Shown here: positions 52,884-61,361 of the stretch, one piece after another
Layout: every line of letters starts with the position of its first letter
Position numbering within the stretch: the first letter of the stretch is position 1
NCBI GenBank assembly: GCA_016716885.1
Contig: JADJUV010000004.1
Location: forward strand, 74,607 to 138,606
Reading direction: 5' to 3'
Length of the DNA: 64,000 nt
DNA from: Candidatus Trichofilum aggregatum
Lineage (GTDB): Bacteria > Chloroflexota > Anaerolineae > Promineifilales > Promineifilaceae
Position numbers and translations under genes: made by a program
The notes under the pieces: generated by a model
What the model was told of the DNA's origin: nothing
The model's input: only the letters and a program-made list of their open reading frames with translations
Databases searched by the model: none

Positions 52884-53456
52884 ATGGAAGAAACAGAAAC
52901 AACGAACGAGCTATTGGCCTTTTTCAAGGCATTGGCTGATGCTAATCGCTTGAAAATTATCGGTTTATTAGCCCATCAACCGCTTTCGGTGGAACAAATG
53001 GCAGAGATGTTGGCGTTGACCCCATCTACGGTATCGCATCATCTGTCACGGTTAGCCAAAGCTGGGCTAGTAACTGCGCGTAGTGATAGTTATTATAACG
53101 TGTACCAGTTTGAGACAAGGGCATTGGAAGAGATGGCCCAACGTTTATTGGCTAAAGAAACGTTGCCCGCTGTGGTGGCTGAAGTGGATGCTGATGCCTA
53201 TGACAAGAAGGTGTTGCAGGCGTATCTAGGTGCCGACGGCCGGATCAAGACGTTTCCCACCCAACAGAAAAAACTGGAAGCGATTCTGCGGTATACGGTG
53301 CGTGTCTTTGAACCAGAGCAACGCTATACCGAAAAACAGGTGAATGATTTACTGCGTCAGTTTAATGACGACACGGCCAAGCTGCGGCGCAATCTGATCG
53401 ATTATGGGTTGATGAAGCGGCAGGGCGGTGGGCGTGAATATTGGCGTGAGAGCTAG
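52884..53456 (+). CDS. ArsR-family regulator fused to DUF2087
   Basis: A 190-residue regulator. Residues ~8-85: ArsR winged helix (FKALADANRLKIIGLLAHQP, recognition region LTPSTVSHHLSRLAKAGLV). Residues ~115-188: DUF2087 (LGADGRIKTFPTQQKKLEAIL, YTEKQVNDLLRQFNDDTAKLRRNLIDYGL). No ArsR metal-ligand Cys (ELCVC) is present, so the inducer is not an arsenic-type metal. DUF2087 is thought to bind nucleic acid or act as a dimer module. Preceded by a 36-bp palindromic operator. Expressed alone; downstream repeats separate it from the lipoprotein gene. Confidence 0.92.
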   Translation: MEETETTNELLAFFKALADANRLKIIGLLAHQPLSVEQMAEMLALTPSTVSHHLSRLAKAGLVTARSDSYYNVYQFETRALEEMAQRLLAKETLPAVVAEVDADAYDKKVLQAYLGADGRIKTFPTQQKKLEAILRYTVRVFEPEQRYTEKQVNDLLRQFNDDTAKLRRNLIDYGLMKRQGGGREYWRES

Positions 53457-53478
53457 AGGATGGAGCTAGAGCTAGAGA
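53450..53478. repeat. GAGCTA-type microsatellite
   Basis: GAGCTAGAGG-ATGGAGCTAGAGCTAGAGAG just after the ArsR gene; the inverse (CTCTAGCTCTAGCTCT) is at 53597-53613. Same hexamer as at 11785-11812. Confidence 0.75.
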
Positions 53479-53486
53479 GTGGTCAA

Positions 53487-53588
53487 GACTGAGTTCACTG
53501 AAAGAGGCCACGAATTGCACGAAATAACACGAATTATTCTTGGGTGGTTTGCGCCCTTTGCGTGCGTTCTTTCAGTTGACTCAAGACT
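53487..53588. repeat. Dispersed 'GGCCACGAATTGCACGAAATAACACG' repeat
   Basis: CACGAATTGCACGAAATAAC, GCGCCCTTTGCGTGCG words, as at 19308-19490. Flanked on both sides by the TAGAGC microsatellite in opposite orientation, forming a composite unit. Confidence 0.65.
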
Positions 53589-53636
53589 GTTTTTTGCCTC
53601 TAGCTCTAGCTCTTACTCTGGCTGGGAGTAATCGGT

Positions 53637-54623
53637 ATGATCTTTCGCAAGATTGGCTGGATGGGGTTGGGGTTATTGTGGTTGGTGGCTTGCCAGGGAC
53701 GAGTAGAGCCGGGAGGGGTGTTGGCGATACCTACGCTTGTGCCTTTGGCTGCGCTTGAAGATGGTGTGCCGGTTATGACCGCGGCCGCGACAGTTCCCCC
53801 TACCTGGACCCCAGAAATCATGGTGACCGAAGCGATTGTGGTGATTGCGGCCGCGAACACGTCCACGTCCATACCTCAGGCCACCTCGCCCGCCCTACCC
53901 ACCAATACCCCCCGGCCAACCTTCACCCCTGTTCCGCTACCCTCTACAGAAACCCCTACACTTACCCCATTTGTCAACATCTTAACGCCGGGGGCCACAT
54001 TACCTTTGGCGACCCCGGTGCCACCGCCCGCCAGCGGGCCAAACCTTTTGCCCAACCCCTCATTTGAAAATGGATGGTACAACCTGAATGGCATCCCTGA
54101 ACTACAGATTCCCAACGAGTGGACACTGGAATGGGATGCGGGTAACAATCCCCTGGACCCGGATCCCTGGAACGCCTTTGTACGCCCGGAAAGCCGGGTC
54201 TTGCCAAAAGATTTTCTGCCCCCAAACGAACATAGCACCTTCATTTGGGATGGCACGCATACCGTCAAAATATTTAAGGGTGAAGGAGCCATTAGCTTTC
54301 GCCTTTTGACCCAACGCCATTTGGAACCGGGGCAATATCGGTTTGAGGTGAACATATTCCCTGATCTGGTGGTGGGATATGGCCCCAGCGGGGCGAAAAT
54401 CTGGGCGCCGGATCCGCTTTCGGGCGAGGTGCAATTCCTGGTGGATGGAGCCTATGGCGGCTGGCGTTTGCCGACCTTTGGGCGGCGTAATACCTTGACC
54501 CACCTCTTCACCGTAACAGAACCGCATACGATTACTCTGGGGGTTTGGATACGCGGCCGCTGGGCGATTGAGAACAATGGCTGGTTTATGGATGACTGGT
54601 CATTGCAGCAGGTTGCGCCGTAA
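53637..54623 (+). CDS. Lipoprotein with Thr/Pro linker and carbohydrate-binding-like domain
   Basis: A 328-residue lipoprotein: hydrophobic N-terminus and lipobox LVAC (Cys19), long Ala/Thr/Pro-rich linker (~30-135) and a C-terminal jelly-roll-like domain (~138-325) beginning PNLLPNPSFENGWYN, a typical opening of carbohydrate-binding or galactose-binding-like modules, then TVKIFKGEGAISFRLLTQ and FTVTEPHTITLGVWIRGRW. The N-terminal architecture matches the glycosidase-like lipoprotein at 58759. Likely a surface glycan-binding protein. Confidence 0.78.
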   Translation: MIFRKIGWMGLGLLWLVACQGRVEPGGVLAIPTLVPLAALEDGVPVMTAAATVPPTWTPEIMVTEAIVVIAAANTSTSIPQATSPALPTNTPRPTFTPVPLPSTETPTLTPFVNILTPGATLPLATPVPPPASGPNLLPNPSFENGWYNLNGIPELQIPNEWTLEWDAGNNPLDPDPWNAFVRPESRVLPKDFLPPNEHSTFIWDGTHTVKIFKGEGAISFRLLTQRHLEPGQYRFEVNIFPDLVVGYGPSGAKIWAPDPLSGEVQFLVDGAYGGWRLPTFGRRNTLTHLFTVTEPHTITLGVWIRGRWAIENNGWFMDDWSLQQVAP

Positions 54624-54741
54624 ACCAATAACCGCCATACAACTTCTCCCTGTTCGGATCGTAATGAAAACCAGTCATGAAGTGTAACCAGGGAATTGAT
54701 CATTCAGTTTGTTATTGGCGTTAGAAATAAAGGAGTAAACC

Positions 54742-55208
54742 ATGAGTGACGAGCGCACGATTGAAGAAATTAAGGAAAGGAACGCATCAAGCTGGAAATC
54801 CCCGTGGAAGAGGAGCCAGTTCAGGCTGAGAAGAAAACGGAACCGGATCTGATTGAGGAAATGAAAAATCTGGGTCGCCAGTTTGCTGAGGCGATGCGTT
54901 CAGCCTGGAACAGCCAGGAACGGCAGAAAATCGAGACAGAAGTCCGTGAAGGGCTGGATATGTTTGTGAGTGAGTTAGATAAGGCGTTTAAGGAATTGCG
55001 TGACAGTGATGCTGCTCAAAAGGCTAAACAAGAAGTTAGCCAGGTAAAGGAAAAGGTGGAAGGGGCAGAACTGGGGCGCAAAACCAAGACGGCGATGGCT
55101 GAAGGGTTACGCTGGTTGAGTGAAGAGTTTGGCAATCTAGCCAATCAGTTTACGCCAGCGGCCAAAGAGCCAGATAGTGGCGAAGATTCAGAACCAACAG
55201 AGGATTAA
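54742..55208 (+). CDS. Acidic helical protein, frameshifted near its start
   Basis: A consensus ribosome site (AAAGGAG) sits 7 bp before the ATG at 54742, which opens MSDERTIEEIKER, but this frame stops after ~36 codons. The main open frame, one base off, is clean only after a TAA at 54771 and reads ERIKLEIPVEEEP onward to 55208; its only start is a GTG at 54804 with no ribosome site. A one-base change around AAGGAAAGGAAC (54772-54783) would join them into a ~155-residue, highly charged amphipathic helical protein (GLDMFVSELDKAFKELRD). No known domain. Confidence 0.65.
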
Positions 55209-55307
55209 ATAACCTGCGGAACAGATTCGACCCGCTTTACCCAAGGTTTGATCGCACTGGTCTAGGGGAGGGGCTCTAAAATGCCAAAACCGGGCGTTGG
55301 GTAGAAT

Positions 55308-55401
55308 TCGACATTGGTGTTTTTTGTGCTGACCTCTGGAGACTAAGAGACTGAGAGATTAAGGGATTTCCAGAGGTCGTCTAAATTTTCGCCAGAGTCA
55401 A
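55308..55401 (+). repeat. Family A inverted-repeat element, copy 5
   Basis: TCGACATTGGTGTTTTTTG ... GACCTCTGGAGACTAAGAG ... TTTCCAGAGGTC ... TTTTCGCCAGAGTC. One of the best-preserved copies; the ends form TCGACATTGGYG / CGCCAGAGTC inverted repeats. Confidence 0.82.
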
Positions 55402-55411
55402 GATAGGAATT

Positions 55412-56335
55412 TTAGTTGAGATGGGGTAGAACGTGTTGAGCCAGCGTTTCTAATCCATCCAGGTTGTCCAGATCAAGCCACTGGAGCATCACCCGTTGGA
55501 CACCAACCTCGGCTAGTTTGTGCAACTGGTCAACGATTTGTTCGGGTGTACCCATTACAACACCCCGGTTGCGAATTTCGTCCAGAGAGTGCTGGGAGTG
55601 GGCGAATTTACTTTGGAGAGCCGCCTCATCGCCAATTTCCACACGGGTCATGAGGGAGCGACGCACGGTATGGGGTTCGCGGCCGCGAGCCTCTAACATC
55701 TCATCCAACATGCCATTTAACTCGCGAAACCGGTCTGCCCCAATGTACACCGCATTCCACTCCGTGGCGTATTGGGCCACACGAGGCAGGGTGAGTTTGG
55801 GGCCATTGCCGCCGATGAGAATGGGGGGGCCACCAGGGCGTTGCGGCCGCGGTAACAACACGGCATCTTTGAGTTGATAATATTGCCCGGCATAATCCAG
55901 CGGTTCTTCTTGATTGAGCAAGTGGGTGATAATGTCCAACCCTTCGCTAAAACGGGCAAACCGCCCCGGCACATCCAGCAAATCCCAACCATAGTTGGTG
56001 TGCTCCCGCTCCTGCCACCCCGCCCCCAATCCTAAAATAAGCCGCCCGCCCGATAAATCATCTACGGCCGCAGCCATGCGGGCCGTCATGGTAGGCTGGC
56101 GGAAGGAAACAGGTGAGACTAACGGGCCAAACTCAATGCGACTGGTGTGCGAGGCCAGCCAGGTCAGGGAGACCCATAACTCCAGAGATTCGATATCGGG
56201 TGGGTTAGCATTGGTGTAATGGTCGGAGCGGTACAGCCCGGCAAAACCTAACGCTTCTACGGCCAGGGCCAGCCGTTGCCAGCGGGGCCAGGTCAGGCCA
56301 TTTTGTCCTTCAAGCATGATAGCGACTTCGATCAT
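55412..56335 (-). CDS. LLM-class (luciferase-like, probably F420-dependent) oxidoreductase
   Basis: About 307 residues from the ATG at 56333-56335 (AGGAGAC upstream). TIM-barrel luciferase-like fold: MIEVAIMLEGQNGLTWPRW, LGFAGLYRSDHY, IEFGPLVSPVSFRQPTMTARMAAAVDDLSGGRLILGLGAGW, PPILIGGNG, and a C-terminal GTPEQIVDQLHKLAEVGVQRVMLQW. The SGGRLILGLGAGW block and nearby CofE and F420:NADP oxidoreductase genes favour F420 over FMN. The substrate is unknown. Confidence 0.88.
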   Translation of the reverse strand: MIEVAIMLEGQNGLTWPRWQRLALAVEALGFAGLYRSDHYTNANPPDIESLELWVSLTWLASHTSRIEFGPLVSPVSFRQPTMTARMAAAVDDLSGGRLILGLGAGWQEREHTNYGWDLLDVPGRFARFSEGLDIITHLLNQEEPLDYAGQYYQLKDAVLLPRPQRPGGPPILIGGNGPKLTLPRVAQYATEWNAVYIGADRFRELNGMLDEMLEARGREPHTVRRSLMTRVEIGDEAALQSKFAHSQHSLDEIRNRGVVMGTPEQIVDQLHKLAEVGVQRVMLQWLDLDNLDGLETLAQHVLPHLN

Positions 56336-56482
56336 GGTGTCTCCTGGGGGGAAGGGAGCAGGGAGCAGGGCAAGGGAAGCTGGCAGGTTGCATGTGACGA
56401 GTTCTTTATGAGTGCTACCCGGTTTTAGTTCCCTGGGTACCTTCTCCCTTGCGCCCATTGGCTGTCGGGCAACTCCTGGAAC

Positions 56483-56514
56483 AAAAAACGCCCATCCGAA
56501 GGGGGATGAGCGTT
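56483..56514 (-). terminator. Intrinsic terminator of thioredoxin gene
   Basis: On the minus strand AACGCTCATCC ... GGATGGGCGTT followed by TTTTTG, 22 bp past the trxA stop. Confidence 0.85.
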
Positions 56515-56535
56515 GTTTGGGGGTTAAGAGAAGGT

Positions 56536-56874
56536 TTAGGCTGTCGCGGCCGCGAGGTGGGGCAGCACTTTGGCGACAATGCGATCTTTGGGGTAGGCCC
56601 CAGTGATCCGTTCTACGACCCGGCCCCCTTTGAATAAAATCAAAGTAGGAATGCCGGAAATGCCATACATGCCAGGGATAGAGGGATTTTCGTCCACGTC
56701 TACTTTGGCAACTTTTAAGATACCTTCATACTCGGCGGCCATCTCTTTCACACTGGGGGCGATCATGCGGCAGGGGCCACACCATTCGGCCCAGAAATCC
56801 ACCAAAACGGGTTTGTCAGATTTTAGAACTTCGGCGTCGAAGGTATCATCGGTTACATCAATGGGTTTTGCCAT
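56536..56874 (-). CDS. trxA: Thioredoxin
   Basis: A 112-residue cytoplasmic disulfide reductase with the canonical WCGPC (Cys32, Cys35) after VLVDFWAE, plus KVDVDENPSIPGMYGISGIPTLILFKGG including the cis-Pro loop. Full length, single gene, own terminator. The C-terminus ends in an Ala-rich stretch created by a GCGGCCGC palindrome. Confidence 0.95.
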   Translation of the reverse strand: MAKPIDVTDDTFDAEVLKSDKPVLVDFWAEWCGPCRMIAPSVKEMAAEYEGILKVAKVDVDENPSIPGMYGISGIPTLILFKGGRVVERITGAYPKDRIVAKVLPHLAAATA

Positions 56875-57220
56875 TCGTTTGCTCCTTATTTTTTTGCTAT
56901 GAACGGCATATGTGCGGCATTATTGTACCTTAATAATTTATGCCTGCAGATTAGTTTAGATTTATTCAGGTCCGTTTGCCTTTGATCTTGATGGCAAAGG
57001 GTTAGAAAATCTTACGCGTCCTGGTCTAACTCGTCAAGCAGAATCCTATTAGAAAAGGAGAATGGATAAGATTGGCGTGTCGGCTATAGGTTCGTTAGAA
57101 TGACAGCAGGTAATGTGCGGGAGTTAACAGGTAAGGGGTTGAGAGGAGAGGGGGTGAGTTTTTCCTCGCCTTGAATGTTTTCTAGCCCCTCAACCCCAGT
57201 TTAAAAAAGCGAGGTCTATC
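56875..57220. other. 346-bp intergenic region
   Basis: Divergent promoter space between trxA and the F420:NADP oxidoreductase gene. It holds an imperfect inverted repeat GGGGTTGAG (57135-57143) / CTCAACCCC (57189-57197) and AT-rich stretches. No gene seen. Confidence 0.45.
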
Positions 57221-57877
57221 TTGAAAATTGCTATTTTAGGTGGAACAGGTAAGGAGGGAGCGGGTCTGGGGTATCGCTGGGCTGTCGCTGGTCATGATGT
57301 CATTATTGGTTCACGGTTGGCGGAAAGGGCGCAGGCCAAAGCCGATGAGCTGAGTATGTTAATGCCTGGTTTTGGGGGCGCATTTAGTGGGGCGGATAAC
57401 CTCGCGGCCGCGCAAGCCGCCGATGTGGTGGTCTTAGCCGTACCCTACGACGCCCAACAAAGCACCCTGGAAACAATCAAACCAGCCCTGGTTAACAAGT
57501 TACTCATCTCGGTGGTGGTGCCCCTTAAACCGCCCAAGGTCGCCAATGTCTGGTTGCCGGAAGCGGGCAGCGCGGCCGCGGAAGCGCAGGCTTTTTTGGG
57601 TGAACAAACCCGGGTGGTAGCCGCCTTTCAAAACGTATCGGCTGAACATTTGTTGGATATTGATCACACAGTGGCTTGTGATGTTCTCATTTGCGGCGAC
57701 AAAGCTGCCGACCGGGATGTTGCTGCGCAGTTGGCTAAAGATGCCGGCATGCGCGGGGTTCATGCCGGGTTATTGGTCAATGCAGGCATTGTCGAAGGGT
57801 TAACCGCCGTTTTGATTAGCATTAACGTTCGCCACAAAATTAAAAATGCGGGTATCCGCATCACGGGAATCGAGTAA
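57221..57877 (+). CDS. npdG: NADPH-dependent F420 reductase (F420:NADP oxidoreductase)
   Basis: A 218-residue Rossmann protein transferring hydride between F420 and NADP. The TTG start is preceded by GCGAGGTC. It begins KIAILGGTGKEGAGLGYRWAVAGHDVIIGSR (nucleotide-binding GGTGKEGxG and the SR pair that recognises NADP phosphate), then VVVLAVPYDAQ, LISVVVPLKP, VVAAFQNVSAEHL, DVLICGDK. It lies directly upstream of cofE (10 bp), making an F420 operon. Confidence 0.9.
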   Translation: MKIAILGGTGKEGAGLGYRWAVAGHDVIIGSRLAERAQAKADELSMLMPGFGGAFSGADNLAAAQAADVVVLAVPYDAQQSTLETIKPALVNKLLISVVVPLKPPKVANVWLPEAGSAAAEAQAFLGEQTRVVAAFQNVSAEHLLDIDHTVACDVLICGDKAADRDVAAQLAKDAGMRGVHAGLLVNAGIVEGLTAVLISINVRHKIKNAGIRITGIE

Positions 57878-57886
57878 CCCACGCTT

Positions 57887-58651
57887 ATGTCTCTTTTTTT
57901 GACGGCGATTCCTGGTATACCCCATGTTCAGCCGGGTGATGATGTGGGGGAGTTGATTTTGCACGCGGCCGCGGCCGCGTCGTTGTCGTTCCAATCCGGT
58001 GACATTATCGCCATTGCCCAAAAAATCGTCTCCAAAGCCGAAGGGCGGCAGGTAAATTTGGGGTCGGTGCAACCAGGGAGCCAGGCGGCAGAAGTCGCCG
58101 CCGCCACCGGCAAAGACCCCCGTCTGGTGGAGTTAATTTTGCAGGAAAGTACGGCCATTTCCCGCCTGAAGATGGGTGTTCTCATTGTGCGCCACCGGCT
58201 AGGATTCACCAGCGCCAATGCGGGTATTGACCGCTCCAATGTGCCCCAAACGGGCACGGATGAGGTCGTTCTGCTCCTGCCGCTTGACCCGGATGCCTCG
58301 GCCCGCCAGATTCGCCAGACGATTCAGACGCGGGCGGGGGTTGCCGTGGGTGTTATTATTACTGATAGCCATGGGCGGCCCTTTCGGATGGGCACGGTGG
58401 GGGTAGCCATTGGTGTCGCTGGGGTTCCAGCGTTGTGGGACCGGCGGGGCGAACCGGATTTGTATGGGTATCAGCTTCAGCATACGGACGTAGGGGTAGC
58501 GGATGAGTTGGCCGCGGCCGCGGGGCTGCTCATGGGTCAGGCGGATGAGGCCACCCCGGTCGTTCTGTTGCGGGGACTTTCCTACCCGGTCATGGAGACA
58601 AGTGAGGCCAAAGATTTGGTGCGGCCGCGGGCTTTAGACCTGTATCAATAA
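57887..58651 (+). CDS. cofE: Coenzyme F420-0:L-glutamate ligase
   Basis: A 254-residue GTP-dependent ligase adding glutamates to F420-0. CofE blocks: GDIIAIAQKIVSKAEGR, LVELILQESTAISR, RHRLGFTSANAGIDRSNV, ITDSHGRPFRMGTVGVAIG and VADELAAAAGLLMGQADEATPVVLLRG. Stand-alone form without the FbiB nitroreductase domain. 10 bp after the F420:NADP oxidoreductase gene. Four GCGGCCGC sites, including an overlapping pair, encode its Ala runs. Confidence 0.95.
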   Translation: MSLFLTAIPGIPHVQPGDDVGELILHAAAAASLSFQSGDIIAIAQKIVSKAEGRQVNLGSVQPGSQAAEVAAATGKDPRLVELILQESTAISRLKMGVLIVRHRLGFTSANAGIDRSNVPQTGTDEVVLLLPLDPDASARQIRQTIQTRAGVAVGVIITDSHGRPFRMGTVGVAIGVAGVPALWDRRGEPDLYGYQLQHTDVGVADELAAAAGLLMGQADEATPVVLLRGLSYPVMETSEAKDLVRPRALDLYQ

Positions 58652-58657
58652 TCTATC

Positions 58658-58752
58658 TCGACATTAGCGTTTATTGTGCTGACCGCTGGATACGAAGAGG
58701 GTGAGAGATTAAGAGATTTCCAGAGGTCGCCCAAATTTTCGCCAGAGTCGAG
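58658..58752 (+). repeat. Family A inverted-repeat element, copy 6
   Basis: TCGACATTAGCGTTTATTG ... GACCGCTGGATACGAAGAG ... TTTCCAGAGGTC ... TTTTCGCCAGAGTCGA. The ends are complete; the 5' part of the inner stem is more diverged. Confidence 0.8.
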
Positions 58753-58758
58753 TAATCT

Positions 58759-60015
58759 ATGATAAGCAAACGAACATTCTTTTCCCACTTGTTTTGGCTC
58801 ATGGGCCTATGTGCCCTTATTAGTTGTCAAAACACACCTGCTTCCTCGGCTGAGATACCTACTCTGATGGCTGTGGCGGTGGCCGAACTAGAGGCGGCAA
58901 CGGCCACTCCACCTGGTTTTGTGCCCCCCACTTACACGGCTGTACCTCTAGACGCGACGATTATTCCTACCCCTTCACCGCCCCGTCTTGTCCAAAGTAC
59001 GCCTACCCCGGCCATTTTGCCCACAATTACGCCTATCCCGCCCACCTTAACCCCTTCCATCACGCCCACGCCCACCATCACCCCGACGGCGACGATTAAA
59101 CCGTTGGCCGATTACCGCCTGGATGAACCATTACCCCCGGAAGCGTATCCGCGGCCGCAGGATGACAATGGGTGGGGTATGCACTGGATTCCTACCGTGA
59201 GCCAGGAGCCAGCCGTCGTAGACCGTTTTGTGGGCGAGATGGTGCGTATGCACATCAAATGGGTGGTTTTTTTGAACGATGGCACCAATATTGGCAACAA
59301 TGATTACCTGGTAGACCGATTGGTTGCCAATGGCATCATGCCGGTGATGCGCCTTTATCGCAGTAACGTGACAATTTATGAAGGGGATTTGGGCAAAATG
59401 GTGGCCCATTATCGGGCACGGGGTGTTTATTACTATCAGCTTTACAACGAACCCAACGTGAATGAGGAAAACAACCAGGGGGCGGCCAATCCCAGCCAAT
59501 ATGCCACGATGTGGGCGGTGGGAGCACGTGACGTAATCGCCAATGGGGGGTTCCCTGGTTTTGGTTCCATGAGTCCGGGCGGGGCCTTCAACCATTATCT
59601 CTATCTGGAGCGGGTACTCCAGGCATTAAAGCATAATGGCGATGCCGGTCTGCTGAATCGTGCCTGGTTATCGGTACACAATTATCATGGCACCCGCCCT
59701 TACGACGACCCCGACGGTTTTCTCATGTTTCGCAACTATGATCAGATTATCCAGAAGGAGTTGAACCGTTCCCCTGCCTATGATCGGCACGGAAGGTGGC
59801 TCTTATAGCTCTGATATCAATGTGGAAAAGAATCTTATCGTTTACCAGTACAGCTACATGCGTGAGGCGGAGCCGTACTTTTTGGCGTTTAGCTACTGGA
59901 TTTTAGCCAATCGGGAAGGGGGAGTGGCGATAATGCCTGGGAGTGGCAATCGCTGTTCCGGGCTAACTATGTTCATCCGGTGGTCGCCGAGTTTTTTTAT
60001 CGTAATCGGGAGTAA
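58759..60015 (+). pseudogene. Glycosidase-like lipoprotein with two frameshifts
   Basis: Starts MISKRTFFSHLFWLMGLCALISC (lipobox ALISC, Cys23), Thr/Pro linker (~50-115), then a TIM-barrel domain: MHWIPTV, VVFLNDGTNIG, YYQLYNEPNVNEEN (acid/base Glu of clan GH-A). The first frame ends at 59808, but PLPMIGTEGGSYSS (likely nucleophile Glu) continues in the next frame after a CCCC at about 59768-59771, and a second shift at the GGGGG near 59917 restores GSGDNAWEWQSLFRAN to a stop at 60013-60015. Removing one base at each homopolymer gives an intact ~418-residue protein, so sequencing error is as likely as decay. Confidence 0.75.
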
Positions 60016-60043
60016 GGGAGGAAGGGGGGGATGGGGGTCTTTG

Positions 60044-60118
60044 GGGAGACTGGGAGACTGAGAGACTGAGAGACTGGGAGACTGAGAGATTGGGAGACTG
60101 AGAGATTAAGAGATTGGG
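60044..60118. repeat. GAGACTGAGAGACTGG tandem tract
   Basis: About nine units of GAGACTG(A/G) and GAGATT(G/A) in tandem. The same words form the loop of family A elements (GAGACTAAGAGACTGAGAGA), suggesting slippage expansion of a family A core. Confidence 0.8.
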
Positions 60119-60798
60119 GGAGTGGTGAAGGAGTTGCCTAAATCTAGCCAAAGATCATCCCCGTTTAATTCATTTTCCAGGTTGGTCCATAATTGTTGGT
60201 AGCGTTGCAGGCGGATCGCGGCCGCGCGCCGGGCTGGTTCGGTGTGCATACTGGCTACCGTCCGGGCCTGCCAATCAGCCATGCGGCCGCGGCGAATCAG
60301 CCCTTTGGTGGTTCTATTTTTACCATCCTGGATAAACATAGCCGTCCAATGAAAAGCCGCCGTCAAACCAATTTTCGACAACTTATCGGCATCCCACAGA
60401 ACCATTGCTTCCAGGTTCGTCAACGGCGTGTTGCGCCACAGCCCCATGTGTTGAGCAATTGCCTGGGCCACCGCCTCGATCTTTTCCGGGGGGAACGTCG
60501 TTTTGGGTAACAGTTTACGGGCCGCCTTCGCGCCTTCTTCCGGGTGTTTGGCCCCTTTTTCTTTAGCGACATCGTGAAGCCACGCGGCCGCTTCCACCAC
60601 CTCCCTATCGGCTCCCGTTAGCTCCGCCAAACGAATCGCCAAGTTCACCACCGCCCGCACATGCTCCTTGCGATAATTGAAGCCCGGCTCCACCGTACCG
60701 AGGCGACGCAAGGATTCCTGCTTGGACGCTTTCTCCAGAGCCTGTTGCACCGCTTTGCGCCACTCTTTTTTCTCTTTCTTTTCTGCTTTTTCTTCCAT
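60106..60798 (-). CDS. HD-domain phosphohydrolase
   Basis: A 230-residue protein. A Lys/Glu-rich N-terminal helix (EKAEKKEKKEWRKAVQQAL) precedes an HD domain (~45-165): YRKEHVRAVVNLA (His), AAWLHDVAKEKG (HD pair), AIAQHMGL, VLWDADKLSKIG (Asp). The arrangement is that of predicted metal-dependent phosphohydrolases acting on nucleotides. Its stop lies in the GAGACTGA tandem tract. Confidence 0.87.
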   Translation of the reverse strand: MEEKAEKKEKKEWRKAVQQALEKASKQESLRRLGTVEPGFNYRKEHVRAVVNLAIRLAELTGADREVVEAAAWLHDVAKEKGAKHPEEGAKAARKLLPKTTFPPEKIEAVAQAIAQHMGLWRNTPLTNLEAMVLWDADKLSKIGLTAAFHWTAMFIQDGKNRTTKGLIRRGRMADWQARTVASMHTEPARRAAAIRLQRYQQLWTNLENELNGDDLWLDLGNSFTTPPIS

Positions 60799-60861
60799 AA
60801 GCCATCACAAAAACGCAGACTGCTAAGGGCGAATGAGAATACACCCCATTGCGGGTCACGT
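60799..60861. other. Start of 563-bp intergenic region
   Basis: Upstream sequence of the HD gene. The gap to 61361 is dominated by the 21-bp array (60862-61197) and short AACTCGAAACTCGAAAC-type direct repeats (61318-61350). Confidence 0.5.
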
Positions 60862-61197
60862 CAACCTGGATGCACCCTTGATCCACCGGGATGAGAGCCT
60901 TATCCAGGTAGATATTGACTCCATCCATATAGATAACGTCTAATTTCACCTGGACATATAGAAAAGTCATCTGGATATTGTCTAAATCTAGATGACTTTT
61001 GTCACCATCCACCTGGATATACTTAATATCCACCTGGATATTGTCTATATCCAGATAGATATTCTATAAAACCGGGTAATTTTTCTATAAATCCCGGTAG
61101 ATAGGGTCTCCACCTAGATGATTATTGACGAGATCCATCAAACTATTGTCTCCATTCAGGCAGAAATTCTACAAATCCTGGTGGATACTGTTCCTAT
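60862..61197. repeat. 16-unit tandem array of a diverged 21-bp repeat
   Basis: Sixteen consecutive 21-bp units with no insertion or deletion, core CCACCTGGAT followed by an A/T-rich ATTGTCTATAT-like half. Adjacent units differ at many positions, yet the register is exact across 336 bp. The core ATCCASSTGGAT is itself a near palindrome, so it repeats every two helical turns on one face of DNA. On the minus strand units 1-9 also read as a heptapeptide repeat (I-Q/Y-V-D-x3), but TAG stops interrupt units 10 and 11. It could be a protein-binding array or a decayed heptad-coding repeat. Confidence 0.9.
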
Positions 61198-61361
61198 CAT
61201 TCATAGGATGAAGGTCAAATAGAGATTTGCTGGCATTCGTCGCTACCAATAGCCTGTTATCTTTCCCTATGCTAGACTTGAACCGACAAGGCCAGCGAAT
61301 GGAAACTTGTATCTGACAACTCGAAACTCGAAACCCGCAACTCAAAACTCCAAGGAGACCT

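Noticed and set aside
53487..53613. Insertion sequence
   Set aside because: Repeats are short and no transposase frame is present.
60605..61033. 142-codon minus-strand frame with a heptapeptide repeat
   Set aside because: It overlaps the HD gene in another frame, starts inside the 21-bp array at a GTG without a ribosome site, and is interrupted upstream by stops in units 10 and 11. Treated as a by-product of the array.
60862..61197. CRISPR array
   Set aside because: Units are contiguous, 21 bp and mutually diverged, with no constant repeat/unique spacer alternation and no cas genes.
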